Shown: positions 10,730-19,744 of the stretch, piece by piece | Numbering within the stretch: the first letter of the stretch is position 1 | Layout of the letters: each line of letters opens with the position of its first letter | The notes under the pieces: generated by a model | Database searches by the model: none | What the model saw: only the letters and a program-made list of their open reading frames with translations | What the model was told of the DNA's origin: nothing | Position numbers and translations under genes: made by a program | Source: Oceanicaulis sp. | GTDB lineage: Bacteria > Pseudomonadota > Alphaproteobacteria > Caulobacterales > Maricaulaceae | Assembly (NCBI GenBank): GCA_040112665.1 | Contig: CP157796.1 | Coordinates: 808,813 to 872,812, forward strand | DNA: 64,000 nucleotides | Direction of reading: 5' to 3'

Positions 10730-12133
10730 GTGGACCTTGAAGCGGACTATCTCATCATCGGGGCCGGGGCGATGGGGCTGGCCTTCGCCGACGAGATGGT
10801 GACGCGTTCAGACGCCACGATGGTGATCTGCGATACGCGCGCTGCGCCCGGCGGGCACTGGAACGACGCCTATTCCTTCGTGAAGCTGCACCAGCCCTCG
10901 ATCTTCTACGGGGTGGAATCCACCCCGCTCGGCCGCGACCGGGTGGAGACGTCCGGGCCCAATCAAGGTTTTCTGGAGCTCGCCGAAGGCCCGGAAATCC
11001 TCGCCTATTTCCACGCGCTGATGCGCGACCGGCTGCTGGCCTCCGGACAGGTCACCTTCCTGCCGCTGACCGAGGCGAGGCCGGACGGGACGCTGCGCCA
11101 TGTCCTCTCCGGCGAAACGGGGCGGGTCAGCGTGCGGCGCAAAGTGGTCGATGCGAGCTGGTACACCAACCCGGTGCCGGCCACTCACACCCCGAAATTC
11201 CAGATCGCCGAGGGCGCGCCTGTCGTCCCGCCCAATGCCCTGCCCCGGCTGGCCGCACGGCATGAGCGGTTCACCGTGCTGGGCGCGGGCAAGACCGGCG
11301 TGGACGCCTGCGTCTGGCTTCTGGAGAACGGCGTCGCGCCGGACCGCGTGCGCTGGATCGTGCCGCGCGATCCGTGGTTTCTGAACCGGCGCTTCACCCA
11401 GCCCGGCGACGCCTTCTTCGAAACCACGTTCGGATCTTCGGCCGCCCAACGCCGCGCCATCGCCGAGGCGTCCGACGCGGAAGATCTCGCCCGGCGCATG
11501 GAGGCGTGCGGCGCCTGGCTGAGGCTTGAAGAGGACGTCTGGCCGGCCCTGTTTCACGCCGCCACGGTGAGCGAGGGCGAGCTCTCTTTGCTCCGCTCCA
11601 TCGGCGACACGGTGCGCCTGGGGCGGGTGACGCGGATCGAGCCCGAGCGGCTGGTCCTCGAACGCGGCGTGCTGCCCAGCACGCCGGGCACGCTGCATGT
11701 CGACTGCACTGCGACCGCGCTGCCGGTGCGCACGCTCAAGCCGGTGTTCGACGGCGATCTGATCACGCTGCAGATGACCCGGTTTCCGATGCTGCCCTTC
11801 AGCGCGGCGCTCGCCGCCTTCCTCGAAGCGAGCTTCGAAACCGACGACGAGAAGAACGCCTTCGCCCAGCCCTTGCCGCTGACCGACACGCTGGCTGATT
11901 ACGTACGCGGCCTGCCTGGCGACATGGCCAACCGCTACGCCTGCTCGAAACATCCTGCGGTCCGCGCCTGGGTCGCGGATTCCCGGCTCGACGGCTACAC
12001 CAGGATCGTGCGCGACCTCGACCCGGCCGACGAGGCCCGGCAGGCGGTGATCCGTGATCTGGCCGAGGCGAGCAAGGCGGCCGCGGCGAACCTGCCCCGC
12101 CTGCTCGCCGCGCTGGAGTCCCCGTCCGGCTGA
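10730..12133 (+). CDS. FAD/NAD(P)-binding oxidoreductase, substrate unknown
   Basis: Predicted 467-residue flavoprotein. An N-terminal dinucleotide-binding GAGAMG motif (YLIIGAGAMGLAFADEM) lies near residues 6-23, with APGGHWNDAYSFVKLHQPS next to it. A second Rossmann motif, FTVLGAGKTGVDACVWLLENG, is found near residue 185. This two-motif arrangement resembles flavin monooxygenase-like or FAD/NAD(P)-binding proteins. I chose GTG at 10730, seven bases after GGGAGGGG; a TTG at 10712 is the alternative. No neighbouring gene suggests a pathway, so the reaction cannot be named. Confidence 0.75.
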   Translation: MDLEADYLIIGAGAMGLAFADEMVTRSDATMVICDTRAAPGGHWNDAYSFVKLHQPSIFYGVESTPLGRDRVETSGPNQGFLELAEGPEILAYFHALMRDRLLASGQVTFLPLTEARPDGTLRHVLSGETGRVSVRRKVVDASWYTNPVPATHTPKFQIAEGAPVVPPNALPRLAARHERFTVLGAGKTGVDACVWLLENGVAPDRVRWIVPRDPWFLNRRFTQPGDAFFETTFGSSAAQRRAIAEASDAEDLARRMEACGAWLRLEEDVWPALFHAATVSEGELSLLRSIGDTVRLGRVTRIEPERLVLERGVLPSTPGTLHVDCTATALPVRTLKPVFDGDLITLQMTRFPMLPFSAALAAFLEASFETDDEKNAFAQPLPLTDTLADYVRGLPGDMANRYACSKHPAVRAWVADSRLDGYTRIVRDLDPADEARQAVIRDLAEASKAAAANLPRLLAALESPSG

Positions 12134-12212
12134 GCGCTGCGGGAGCCTGAAGGCGGAGCCCTGCGTTAGGCCCTGCATCAGGCTTTAGAAGCTGTGCGGG
12201 GTGCACCCCTAC

Positions 12213-12584
12213 ATGCCCGAAGACAATCGCGTCGAACTCGCCGAGGACCGGACCGATTACGCCGAGGACCGGACGATCCTGGCCAATCAGCGCACCTACG
12301 GCGCCTATCTGCGCACCGGGCTGGGCGCTGTCGCCGTGGCGCTGGGGGTGCAGGCGCTATTGCGGGAGATTTCCCCGGACTGGCCGGGCAAGGCGATCGC
12401 CACGGCGTTCTGCGTCTGCGCGGTGATCCTGTTTCTGGGCGGGTTCTTCGACTTCGTGCGCACCCGGCGTGCCCTCGACAGTCACGAGCTGAAAGCGCCG
12501 CCCGTGTGGACGCCCGCCATCGTCAGCGGGATTCTGGCGGTGGCTGCAGCAGCCACGGCGGCGGCGTTCTGGATCTACGGCTGA
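12213..12584 (+). CDS. DUF202 family membrane protein
   Basis: Predicted 123-residue inner-membrane protein. The N-terminal motif LAEDRTDYAEDRTILANQRTYGAYLRTGL is a version of the conserved DUF202 (YidH-like) signature, followed by three hydrophobic segments at roughly residues 40-58, 66-84 and 100-120. Family function is unknown. An in-frame GTG 12 bases upstream is an alternative start. It follows the FAD protein by 79 bp on the same strand but may be independently transcribed. Confidence 0.85.
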   Translation: MPEDNRVELAEDRTDYAEDRTILANQRTYGAYLRTGLGAVAVALGVQALLREISPDWPGKAIATAFCVCAVILFLGGFFDFVRTRRALDSHELKAPPVWTPAIVSGILAVAAAATAAAFWIYG

Positions 12585-12761
12585 CCCGGTGACCAAGGTT
12601 TCCTTATCGGAAACGCGCTTATCACGGACAGGTGATCACGCCCGCCTCCAAACCCCGACGCGGGCGCATCATATGCAGGTCAGCCCGATGCGGCGCCGGG
12701 ACCTTTCCGTGCGCGTTTTCGGGATCAGAACGATAACGGTCGATTACAGAGGCTCGAACCA

Positions 12762-12860
12762 ATGGCCCGCTACCTCTCCCTCGCGATCGCCGCTGCGATT
12801 TTCCTCGCCGCTGCAGTCATCGCCGCTTGCATGCCCGCGAACGCTCTCTACATCAGCTGA
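12762..12860 (+). CDS. Tiny lipoprotein-like or membrane peptide (32 residues)
   Basis: The ORF from ATG 12762 to TGA 12860 encodes 32 residues. They form a hydrophobic segment ending in IAAC, which fits a lipobox with cysteine at residue 23, followed by a nine-residue tail (MPANALYIS). AGAGG at 12746-12750 could serve as ribosome binding site. A clear intrinsic terminator at 12993-13023 closes a transcript on this strand, which supports an expressed unit. I do not recognise the peptide. It may be a small lipoprotein, a membrane peptide, or chance. Confidence 0.5.
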   Translation: MARYLSLAIAAAIFLAAAVIAACMPANALYIS

Positions 12861-12940
12861 GGAAGGCGAACATTGTTCCGCCGTTCCACATGATCAGGCC
12901 TCAGAGTGCGTCCCCCCAGCCTGCCCGATGAGGCCTGACA

Positions 12941-12978
12941 GGCGCCGCCGGGCAAGCCTGTCCCCGCCCGGCGGCGCC
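12941..12978. other. Perfect 13-bp GC hairpin
   Basis: GGCGCCGCCGGGC (12941-12953) pairs perfectly with GCCCGGCGGCGCC (12966-12978) around a 12-base loop. It lies in the 3' untranslated region of the small ORF, just before the terminator. No T-run follows. It may protect the mRNA or be part of a small RNA. Confidence 0.6.
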
Positions 12979-12992
12979 GCCCGCCATACGAG

Positions 12993-13023
12993 AACGCCCC
13001 GCCGGAACCGGCGGGGCGTTTTT
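12993..13023 (+). terminator. Intrinsic terminator, plus strand
   Basis: A 13-bp stem (AACGCCCCGCCGG / CCGGCGGGGCGTT) with a two-base AA gap runs into TTTTT on the plus strand. The minus-strand reading lacks a T-run, so it terminates the transcript carrying the 32-residue ORF rather than the convergent SDR gene. Confidence 0.88.
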
Positions 13024-13101
13024 CGTCCAAGAACTTAGAGCATGAGCGCCCTCCCTCCCCCTCGGGGGAGGGGGGGAAGCGGCGGGCCTCCCTTAATTCT
13101 C

Positions 13102-13791
13102 TTACCAGGGCAGGTCTTCGCCGCTGACATGGAAGAAGCGGCCGCTCATCTTCGGATTGGCGCGCGCGATCAGGTCGAGCTGGCCTTCCACGCATTCGCT
13201 GACGGTGAGATTGCCGTTCGGCCCGCCCATGTCGGTGCGCACCCAGCCCGGATGCAGGATCAGGACGACCACGTCCTTGTCCTTGAGATCGACGCTCAGC
13301 GACTTGCCGACCGCGTTCAGCGCAGCCTTCGAGGCGCGGTAGGCGTAGCGCCCCCCCGATCCGTTGTCGGCGATCGACCCCATGCGGCTCGATTGCAGCG
13401 CGATGACCTTCAGCTGGCTTTTCGCGACCTGGTCGGCGAAGGCTTCAGCCAGCGCCAGCGGGGCGAGCGCGTTGATCCGGAGCGTGTCGAGGAAACCCTC
13501 GCTCGCCGCGGCGCCGAACTCCTGCTTTTCAGGCCCCATCACGCCGGCGTTCGCAAAGAGGATGTCGAGCGGGCCTTCGACGGTCTTTTTGAGGGCCTGA
13601 GCCGCGCCGAGATCGGAGGCGTCGTATTTCTCGATGCGCAGCCGGCCGTCGCCGGGATCGAGCGCCTTGAGGTCCTTTGCGCCGTCCGGATCGCGCACCG
13701 CGGCGGTGACGGTCCATTCGCGCTGAAGAAGCTGGCGGACATGTTCAAGGCCGATGCCGCGATTGGCGCCGGTGACCAGGGCGTGGGGCAT
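13102..13791 (-). CDS. Short-chain dehydrogenase/reductase (C-factor-like)
   Basis: Predicted 229-residue classical SDR. The cofactor motif TGANRGIGLEHVRQL starts at residue 6, ILFANAGVMGPE is the NAG motif, LQSSRMGSI holds the catalytic serine region, and YAYRASKAAL gives the YxxxK pair. The layout resembles C-factor/sniffer-type carbonyl reductases. The start is ATG 13791 with GGAGAG just upstream; in-frame upstream ATGs exist but lack an SDR-like extension. It converges on the terminated small-ORF transcript. Substrate unknown. Confidence 0.88.
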   Translation of the reverse strand: MPHALVTGANRGIGLEHVRQLLQREWTVTAAVRDPDGAKDLKALDPGDGRLRIEKYDASDLGAAQALKKTVEGPLDILFANAGVMGPEKQEFGAAASEGFLDTLRINALAPLALAEAFADQVAKSQLKVIALQSSRMGSIADNGSGGRYAYRASKAALNAVGKSLSVDLKDKDVVVLILHPGWVRTDMGGPNGNLTVSECVEGQLDLIARANPKMSGRFFHVSGEDLPW

Positions 13792-13976
13792 TTGTCTCTC
13801 CATTATGGAAACGCCGGTTTCGGGAAGGCGCGAAGATGAGCATGAACCCGTCCTGAGGTCCACCGCCGGTACGGCTTGAAAGCGGCGCGCGCCGGAGTAG
13901 GCTGCGCAGCGTCCTTATTCGTAGTGCGGGCATGCCGATTCAGCCCGCCTCACCTCGCCCAGCCGGGAGCTCGTGA

Positions 13977-16900
13977 ATGAACGCCGTCGTCAGCGTCGCG
14001 TACGCCTTTGATCGTGACGCCTTTCTGTCCGCCGCCAAAAAGCGCTTCAAAACAGATTTCGGCGCGGTCGGCGCAGACGCCGAGAGCTTCCTTTTACAGG
14101 TCTGGGGCGACGCGCTGGCCGAGGACATGGCCACGCTCGATCTCGACGACGCGGTGCGTCTGGCCAGCGAATTCTGGGCCTTCGGCGCCGAACGCGGCGC
14201 GGACAAGACCATGGTCCGGGTGCGATCCGGTCAGGGCGCGGACGACCGCGATCTGGGCCGCGACGTGCTGGAGATCGTCGGCCGCGACCGGCCCTTCCTG
14301 GTGGACTCGGTGATGGGCGAGATCGCCAGTCACGGCCTGGACGTGCTGGCCATGTTCCACCCAGTGGTGCAGGTGCGCCGCGAAGAGGGCGGGGCGCGCG
14401 TGGACAAGGGCGGGCGCTGCATCCCCGAATCCATGATCCAGGTCCATCTTGACGCGCTGACCCCGGAAATGCGCGAGACGCTGGAAGACGGGGTGCGCCG
14501 CACCCTCGCCGACGTGCGCGACGCGGTCGAGGACTGGTCGGACATGCGCGCGCAGATGGACGAGGCCATCGCCCATATCGAGGACGCGAACACGCCGTGC
14601 TCGCGCGAGGAGCTCGACGAGGCGCTGAGCTTCCTGAAATGGCTGCGCGACAACCATTTCGCCTTCCTGGGCAGCCGGGTCTACCGCTTCGCGGTCGACG
14701 AGAACGGCGAGCTCAAGCGCGAGGAGCCTGACGTCTACGAGGAGACCGGCCGCGGCGTGCTGCGCGATCCCGAAGTCAACGTGTTGCGCAAGTCCGACGA
14801 GCCGCTGCTGCTCACCCCGGCGATCGAGGCGTATATGCGCGCGCCGAGCCCGGTGATCGTGGCCAAGGCGAACCTGAAGAGCCGCGTGCACCGGCGCGTC
14901 TACATGGATTATATCGGGGTCAAGCGCTATCGCGAGGACGGCGCGGTGATCGGCGAGGTCCGCTTCGTCGGGCTGTTCACCGCCGAGGCCTACGACCAGA
15001 TGGCCCGCGAGGTGCCGCTGATCCGGCGCAAGGTGCGCCGCGTTCTGGAAAAGGCCGCCAAGCAGCCCGGCTCGCACTCGGCGAAGAAGCTTCAGAACAT
15101 CGTCGAGAACTATCCCCGCGACGAGCTTTTCCAGACCGACGAGTCCGATCTGCTGCAGATCGGCCTGGGGATTCTTCACCTCTACGACCGGCCGCGCACC
15201 AAGCTGTTCCTGCGACGCGACCAGTTCGACCGCTTCGTCTCCGCCCTGCTGTTCGTACCGCGCGACCGGTACAATTCGAAAGTCCGCGCCGAGGCCGGCG
15301 AGCTTCTGCGCGAGGCCTTCGACGGCCGCCTCAGCGCCTTCTATCCGAGCTTCGGCGACGGGCCGCTCGCGCGAGTGCACTTCATCATCGGGCTCAACCC
15401 GTTCAACCACCCCGAACCGGACGCCTCCGAGCTGGAACGCCGGATCGTGGCGCTGGCGCGGACCTGGGAGGACGAGCTTCACAACGCCGCCCGGGCGAGC
15501 CAGGACGGCGACCTGCGCCGGGCCACGCCGCGCTATCTGGCGGGTTATTCGGCCGGCTATCGCGAGCGCTTCGCCCCTGAAGAGGCGCTGGCCGACATCG
15601 CCCGCATGGAGCGGCTCGACGGCGAGACCGTCCACACTGCGCGCGCCTACCGCCTCGAAGGCGAGGGCGCGGACCGGGTGCGGGTGAAGCTCTACCAGCT
15701 CGGCGATCCGATCGCGCTTTCGACCGTCATGCCGGTGCTCGAGCATCTGGGCCTGCACGTGCTCGGCGAGGCCGGATACAAGGTCCGGCGCAAGACCGAG
15801 GACGGCGAAGAGACCGTCTGGGTGCACGAGTTCGAAGCGCGGCTCGCGATCGGAGAGATCGAGTCCATCGCCGAGGTGGCCGAGCCCTTCGAGGACGCCC
15901 TTCTGGCCGTGCTCGACGACCGGGCGGAAAGCGACGGCTTCAACCGGCTGATCCTGTCGATCGGGGTGAGCTGGCGCGAGGCGGCGTTCCTGAGGACGTG
16001 TGCGCGCTACCGCGCCCAGTCCGGCCTCGATCCGTCACAGGCGATCCAGGAAGAGGCGTTCGCCGCCCATCCGAAAATCGCCAAGCTGCTGCTTGATCTC
16101 GCCGCGGTGCGCTTCGATCCGTCCCGCGAGACGAGCCTCGACGAACGCGCCGAGGAGTCCAAGAAGATCGGCAAGCAGATCCGCGAGCATCTCGATCAGG
16201 TCGAAAGCCTCGACCACGACCGGGTGCTGCGCCGGATCCTGCGCATGCTCGAAGCGGTGCTGCGCACGAATTTCTACCAGACCGGCGCGAACGGCCGGCC
16301 CAAGCCCTGGATCAGCCTGAAGATCGATTCCCGCAAGGTGCGCGAACTGCCCGCGCCCAAGCCCTACCGCGAAATCTTCGTGTGGAGCCCGCGCGTGGAA
16401 GGCGTGCACATCCGCTTCGGTCCGGTGGCGCGCGGCGGGCTGCGCTGGTCGGACCGGCGGGAGGATTTCCGCACCGAGGTGCTGGGGCTGGTCAAGGCCC
16501 AGCAGGTCAAGAACGCGGTCATCGTGCCGGTCGGCTCCAAGGGCGGGTTCTATCCCAAGCGCCTGCCCGACAAGTCCGAGCGCGAAGCCTTCTTCAACGA
16601 GGGCAAGGAGGCCTACAAGGTCTTCCTGCGCGGGCTTCTGGACATCACCGACAATCTCAAGGACGACGCGGTTCTGCGCCCTGCAGACGTCGTGTGCTGG
16701 GACGACGAGGATCCTTACCTGGTCGTCGCCGCCGACAAGGGCACCGCGACCTTCTCAGACACCGCCAACGGCGTGGCCACCGACGAGTATGATTTCTGGC
16801 TCGGCGACGCCTTCGCCTCGGGCGGTTCGGCGGGCTACGACCACAAGAAGATGGGCATCACCGCCCGCGGCGCCTGGGTCAGCGTCCAGCGCCATTTCCG

Positions 16901-18887
16901 CGAGATGGGCAAGGACATCCAGCGCGAGCCCTTCACCGTGGTCGGCGTGGGCGACATGAGCGGCGACGTGTTCGGCAACGGCATGCTTCTGTCGAAGAAG
17001 ATCAAGCTGATCGCCGCGTTCGACCATCGCGACATCTTCATCGATCCCAGCCCGTCCGATCTCGATGCGGCCTTCGAGGAAAGAAAGCGCCTGTTCGAGG
17101 CCGGCCGGTCGAGCTGGCAGGATTACGACAAATCGCTGATCTCGCAGGGCGGGGGCGTGTTCTCGCGCAGCGCCAAGTCGATCCAGATCACCGACGAGAT
17201 CAGAAAGCTCACCGGCCTTAAGGACAAATCGGTCGCGCCGAACGATCTGATCCGGGCCCTTCTCAAGACGAAGTCCGAACTTCTGTGGTTCGGCGGCATC
17301 GGCACCTATGTGAAGGCGAGCTCCGAGCAGAACTGGGAGGTCGGCGACAAGGCGAACGACGCGCTGCGCATCGACGCCTCCGAGCTGGGCGCGAAAGTGG
17401 TCGGCGAAGGCGCCAATCTGGGCATGACCCAGGCCGCGCGCATCGAGTTCGCCGGCTGCGGCGGCAAGGTCAACGCCGACTTCGTGGACAATTCCGCCGG
17501 CGTGGACAGCTCCGACCACGAGGTGAACATCAAGATCCTGCTCAACCCGATGCTCCGCGAGGGCGCGATGAGCCGGAGCGACCGGGACACGCTGCTGGAA
17601 TCGATGACCGAGAACGTCGCCCGGCACGTGCTGCAGCACAATTACGACCAGACGCTCGCCCTCACCATCGCGCGCGAGCACGCCGAGGAAGACATCGACG
17701 CGCACGAGCGGATGATGGAGCGTCTGGAGGCCGCCGGCCGGCTCGACCGCAAGGTCGAGGGCCTGCCTGCGCCCGAGAAGATCCGTGAACTGAAAGAGCA
17801 GGGCGTGGGGCTCAGCCGGCCCGAGATCGCGGTGCTGATCAGCTACGCGAAGATTGCGCTGTTCGACCATCTGGTCGCCTCGACGGTGCCCGACGATCCG
17901 CATTTCCGCTCGATGCTGATCAATTACTTCCCCGAGCAGCTGAGCAAGTTCGCCGACGCCATGGACGGCCACCGCCTGAAGCGCGAGATCATCGCCACCC
18001 AGCTCGCCAACGACATGATCAATCTGGGCGGGCCGACCTTCCTGCACCGGGCGATCGAGAGCACCGGCGCGGACGCCGAGGCCGTGGCCCGCGCCTTCGA
18101 GGCGGGCCGGTGCATCTTCCGCTTCAAGGACTTCACCGACCGGATCAACGCGCTCGACAACGAGGTCCCCGCCGAGGTGCAGACCCGTCTGCACGACGAG
18201 GTGATCCGGCTGATGCGACGCCAGACCTACTGGCTCGCCCGCCGCGGTCTGGGCCAGGACGTCGCGGAGATCGACACCGTCATCGACGCCTATCAGCCCG
18301 GCGTGGACCAGCTGAAATCGATCATCGCCGACATCGCCTCGCCCTTCGACAAGGACGGCGTGGAGACCCGGACGCGGCTGTTCATGGAAGGCGGCGCGCC
18401 TGAAGACCTCGCCCGCGACGTGGCGCGGCTGCGGCCGCTCACCTCGTCTTCGGACGTGATCGACCTGGCGCGCGGACGCAGCTGGCCGCTGCCGGCAGCC
18501 GCCTGGCTCTATCACGCGGTGGGCGCGCGCTTCACTTTCGACCGGCTGAGGGGGGCGGGCAATCAGCTCTCCTCGACCCTGCACTGGGACCGGCTCGCCA
18601 TGCGCCGCCTGATCGAGGATCTCTACGCCAGCCAGCAGACCATCTGCGAAGCCATGATGGCTTACGCGGCCGACGCCGGCGGATCGCTGGCCGAGGGCGT
18701 CGAGGCCCCCGGCGCGGACTGGGCGGAGAGCCTGGTGGACAGCTGGACCAGCGCGAACAGCCACGAAGTGGACCGCGCCGACCGCGCGCTCGAGGAGATC
18801 GCGGCGAGCGGGAGCTGGACGCTGTCGAAAGTGGCGATCTGCTCCACCCAGCTGCGCGAGCTGGCGGCCGGAGCGCGGACGGGCTGA
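13977..18887 (+). CDS. gdhZ: NAD-specific glutamate dehydrogenase, large type
   Basis: Predicted 1636-residue L-glutamate dehydrogenase of the giant class (GDH-180; gdhB in Pseudomonas, GdhZ in Caulobacter), oxidising glutamate to 2-oxoglutarate and ammonium. The N-terminal half holds ACT-like regulatory segments. The catalytic core near residues 815-860 shows GPVARGGLRWSDRREDFRTE and VPVGSKGGF, and the NAD domain near residue 980 shows VVGVGDMSGDVFGNGM. The length matches the class. The ATG at 13977 is preceded by GGGAG at 13965-13969. The gene is monocistronic here. In Caulobacter this enzyme is linked to FtsZ control; whether that holds here is unknown. Confidence 0.97.
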   Translation: MNAVVSVAYAFDRDAFLSAAKKRFKTDFGAVGADAESFLLQVWGDALAEDMATLDLDDAVRLASEFWAFGAERGADKTMVRVRSGQGADDRDLGRDVLEIVGRDRPFLVDSVMGEIASHGLDVLAMFHPVVQVRREEGGARVDKGGRCIPESMIQVHLDALTPEMRETLEDGVRRTLADVRDAVEDWSDMRAQMDEAIAHIEDANTPCSREELDEALSFLKWLRDNHFAFLGSRVYRFAVDENGELKREEPDVYEETGRGVLRDPEVNVLRKSDEPLLLTPAIEAYMRAPSPVIVAKANLKSRVHRRVYMDYIGVKRYREDGAVIGEVRFVGLFTAEAYDQMAREVPLIRRKVRRVLEKAAKQPGSHSAKKLQNIVENYPRDELFQTDESDLLQIGLGILHLYDRPRTKLFLRRDQFDRFVSALLFVPRDRYNSKVRAEAGELLREAFDGRLSAFYPSFGDGPLARVHFIIGLNPFNHPEPDASELERRIVALARTWEDELHNAARASQDGDLRRATPRYLAGYSAGYRERFAPEEALADIARMERLDGETVHTARAYRLEGEGADRVRVKLYQLGDPIALSTVMPVLEHLGLHVLGEAGYKVRRKTEDGEETVWVHEFEARLAIGEIESIAEVAEPFEDALLAVLDDRAESDGFNRLILSIGVSWREAAFLRTCARYRAQSGLDPSQAIQEEAFAAHPKIAKLLLDLAAVRFDPSRETSLDERAEESKKIGKQIREHLDQVESLDHDRVLRRILRMLEAVLRTNFYQTGANGRPKPWISLKIDSRKVRELPAPKPYREIFVWSPRVEGVHIRFGPVARGGLRWSDRREDFRTEVLGLVKAQQVKNAVIVPVGSKGGFYPKRLPDKSEREAFFNEGKEAYKVFLRGLLDITDNLKDDAVLRPADVVCWDDEDPYLVVAADKGTATFSDTANGVATDEYDFWLGDAFASGGSAGYDHKKMGITARGAWVSVQRHFREMGKDIQREPFTVVGVGDMSGDVFGNGMLLSKKIKLIAAFDHRDIFIDPSPSDLDAAFEERKRLFEAGRSSWQDYDKSLISQGGGVFSRSAKSIQITDEIRKLTGLKDKSVAPNDLIRALLKTKSELLWFGGIGTYVKASSEQNWEVGDKANDALRIDASELGAKVVGEGANLGMTQAARIEFAGCGGKVNADFVDNSAGVDSSDHEVNIKILLNPMLREGAMSRSDRDTLLESMTENVARHVLQHNYDQTLALTIAREHAEEDIDAHERMMERLEAAGRLDRKVEGLPAPEKIRELKEQGVGLSRPEIAVLISYAKIALFDHLVASTVPDDPHFRSMLINYFPEQLSKFADAMDGHRLKREIIATQLANDMINLGGPTFLHRAIESTGADAEAVARAFEAGRCIFRFKDFTDRINALDNEVPAEVQTRLHDEVIRLMRRQTYWLARRGLGQDVAEIDTVIDAYQPGVDQLKSIIADIASPFDKDGVETRTRLFMEGGAPEDLARDVARLRPLTSSSDVIDLARGRSWPLPAAAWLYHAVGARFTFDRLRGAGNQLSSTLHWDRLAMRRLIEDLYASQQTICEAMMAYAADAGGSLAEGVEAPGADWAESLVDSWTSANSHEVDRADRALEEIAASGSWTLSKVAICSTQLRELAAGARTG

Positions 18888-18954
18888 CGCCCGCCCGCGC
18901 CGGCGCCGTCCCCATGAGGGAAGCGGGGCGGCGCCGAAACGGCGTGCCTGAAGG

Positions 18955-19653
18955 TCAGTCCGCGCTCACCGCCGGCCAGATCAGCGCGGCGAGGACCTTG
19001 CTGCGCTCTTCGGCGAGTTCGCGCGGCGCGGCGGGCGCCCAGCCCTCGTCTTCGCGCGCCCAGCGCGAGAGGAGGCCGCCGGCCATCGCCAGAGCGTGTC
19101 CGGCCAGGGCGAGCGGTTCGAAATCGGTGCGCACCGAGCCGTCACGCTTGCCGGCGCGCAGAATGTCAGCAATCTGATCGACGAGCTTGCGCGGGCCCTC
19201 TTCGCCGTCCCAGAGGCAGGTCGGCGTCGTCACGCGCACGACGCGGGCGAAAGCCGGGTTCTCGATGTCGAACGCAGCGAGTTCGCCCAGACAGGCGGTG
19301 AAGCGCCTGCGGGTTCCGACCTCGCGGCGGGAGACCTCGGCCAGCCGGGCCGCCAGCGCCTCGAAATCGGGCGCCAGGCACGCGGTGACCAGCGCGTCCT
19401 TGGTCTCGGCCATCTTGTACAGGCGCGCCATGCCGTAGCCGGTCTCCCGGGCGATGTCGCGCATGCCGACCTTGTGAAAGGCGCGGCGGGCGAACAGCCC
19501 CAGAACCGCCGCGCGCACCTTGTCGAACGCTTCTGGCTCGATCGCCGCGCCCGTCTCGCCCGAGCGCCGCTCAGGCTCCGCCGCGGCGGCCCCGGCCGCC
19601 CAGCGCGCGCCGGCGTCGTTCGCCGCCAGCTGTCTCGCCGCTACATCCTGCAT
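18955..19653 (-). CDS. TetR/AcrR-family transcriptional regulator
   Basis: Predicted 232-residue regulator. The DNA-binding HTH is visible near residues 55-85 as ARRAFHKVGMRDIARETGYG followed by MARLYKMAETKDALV. This departs slightly from the usual tyrosine-hisidine-phenylalanine end of the TetR motif, having LYKMAETK. The C-terminal ligand domain is not assignable. The start ATG 19653 has GAGGGG eight bases upstream. It lies 91 bp downstream of the histidine kinase on the same strand, and the gap contains an imperfect operator candidate (AGGTG-N7-CACCT at 19712-19728). Confidence 0.85.
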   Translation of the reverse strand: MQDVAARQLAANDAGARWAAGAAAAEPERRSGETGAAIEPEAFDKVRAAVLGLFARRAFHKVGMRDIARETGYGMARLYKMAETKDALVTACLAPDFEALAARLAEVSRREVGTRRRFTACLGELAAFDIENPAFARVVRVTTPTCLWDGEEGPRKLVDQIADILRAGKRDGSVRTDFEPLALAGHALAMAGGLLSRWAREDEGWAPAAPRELAEERSKVLAALIWPAVSAD

Positions 19654-19711
19654 CAGTTTACCCCTCGTACGCACAACCACCCGGGAACAATGATCCCAAG
19701 AGGGCGGGCGG

Positions 19712-19728
19712 AGGTGAATACGACACCT
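19712..19728. promoter_or_regulatory. Candidate operator upstream of tetR-type gene
   Basis: AGGTG and CACCT form an inverted repeat around a seven-base AT-rich centre (AATACGA), 59 bp before the TetR-family start. Its size and position fit a TetR autoregulatory operator, but a 5-bp half-site is short and could be chance. Confidence 0.25.
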
Positions 19729-19744
19729 GACGTAGAAACGGCCT

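Noticed and set aside
12589..13038. 149-codon plus-strand frame in the region of the tiny lipoprotein ORF
   Set aside because: The translation is low-complexity and arginine/proline-rich, runs through the hairpin and terminator, and has no recognisable domain.
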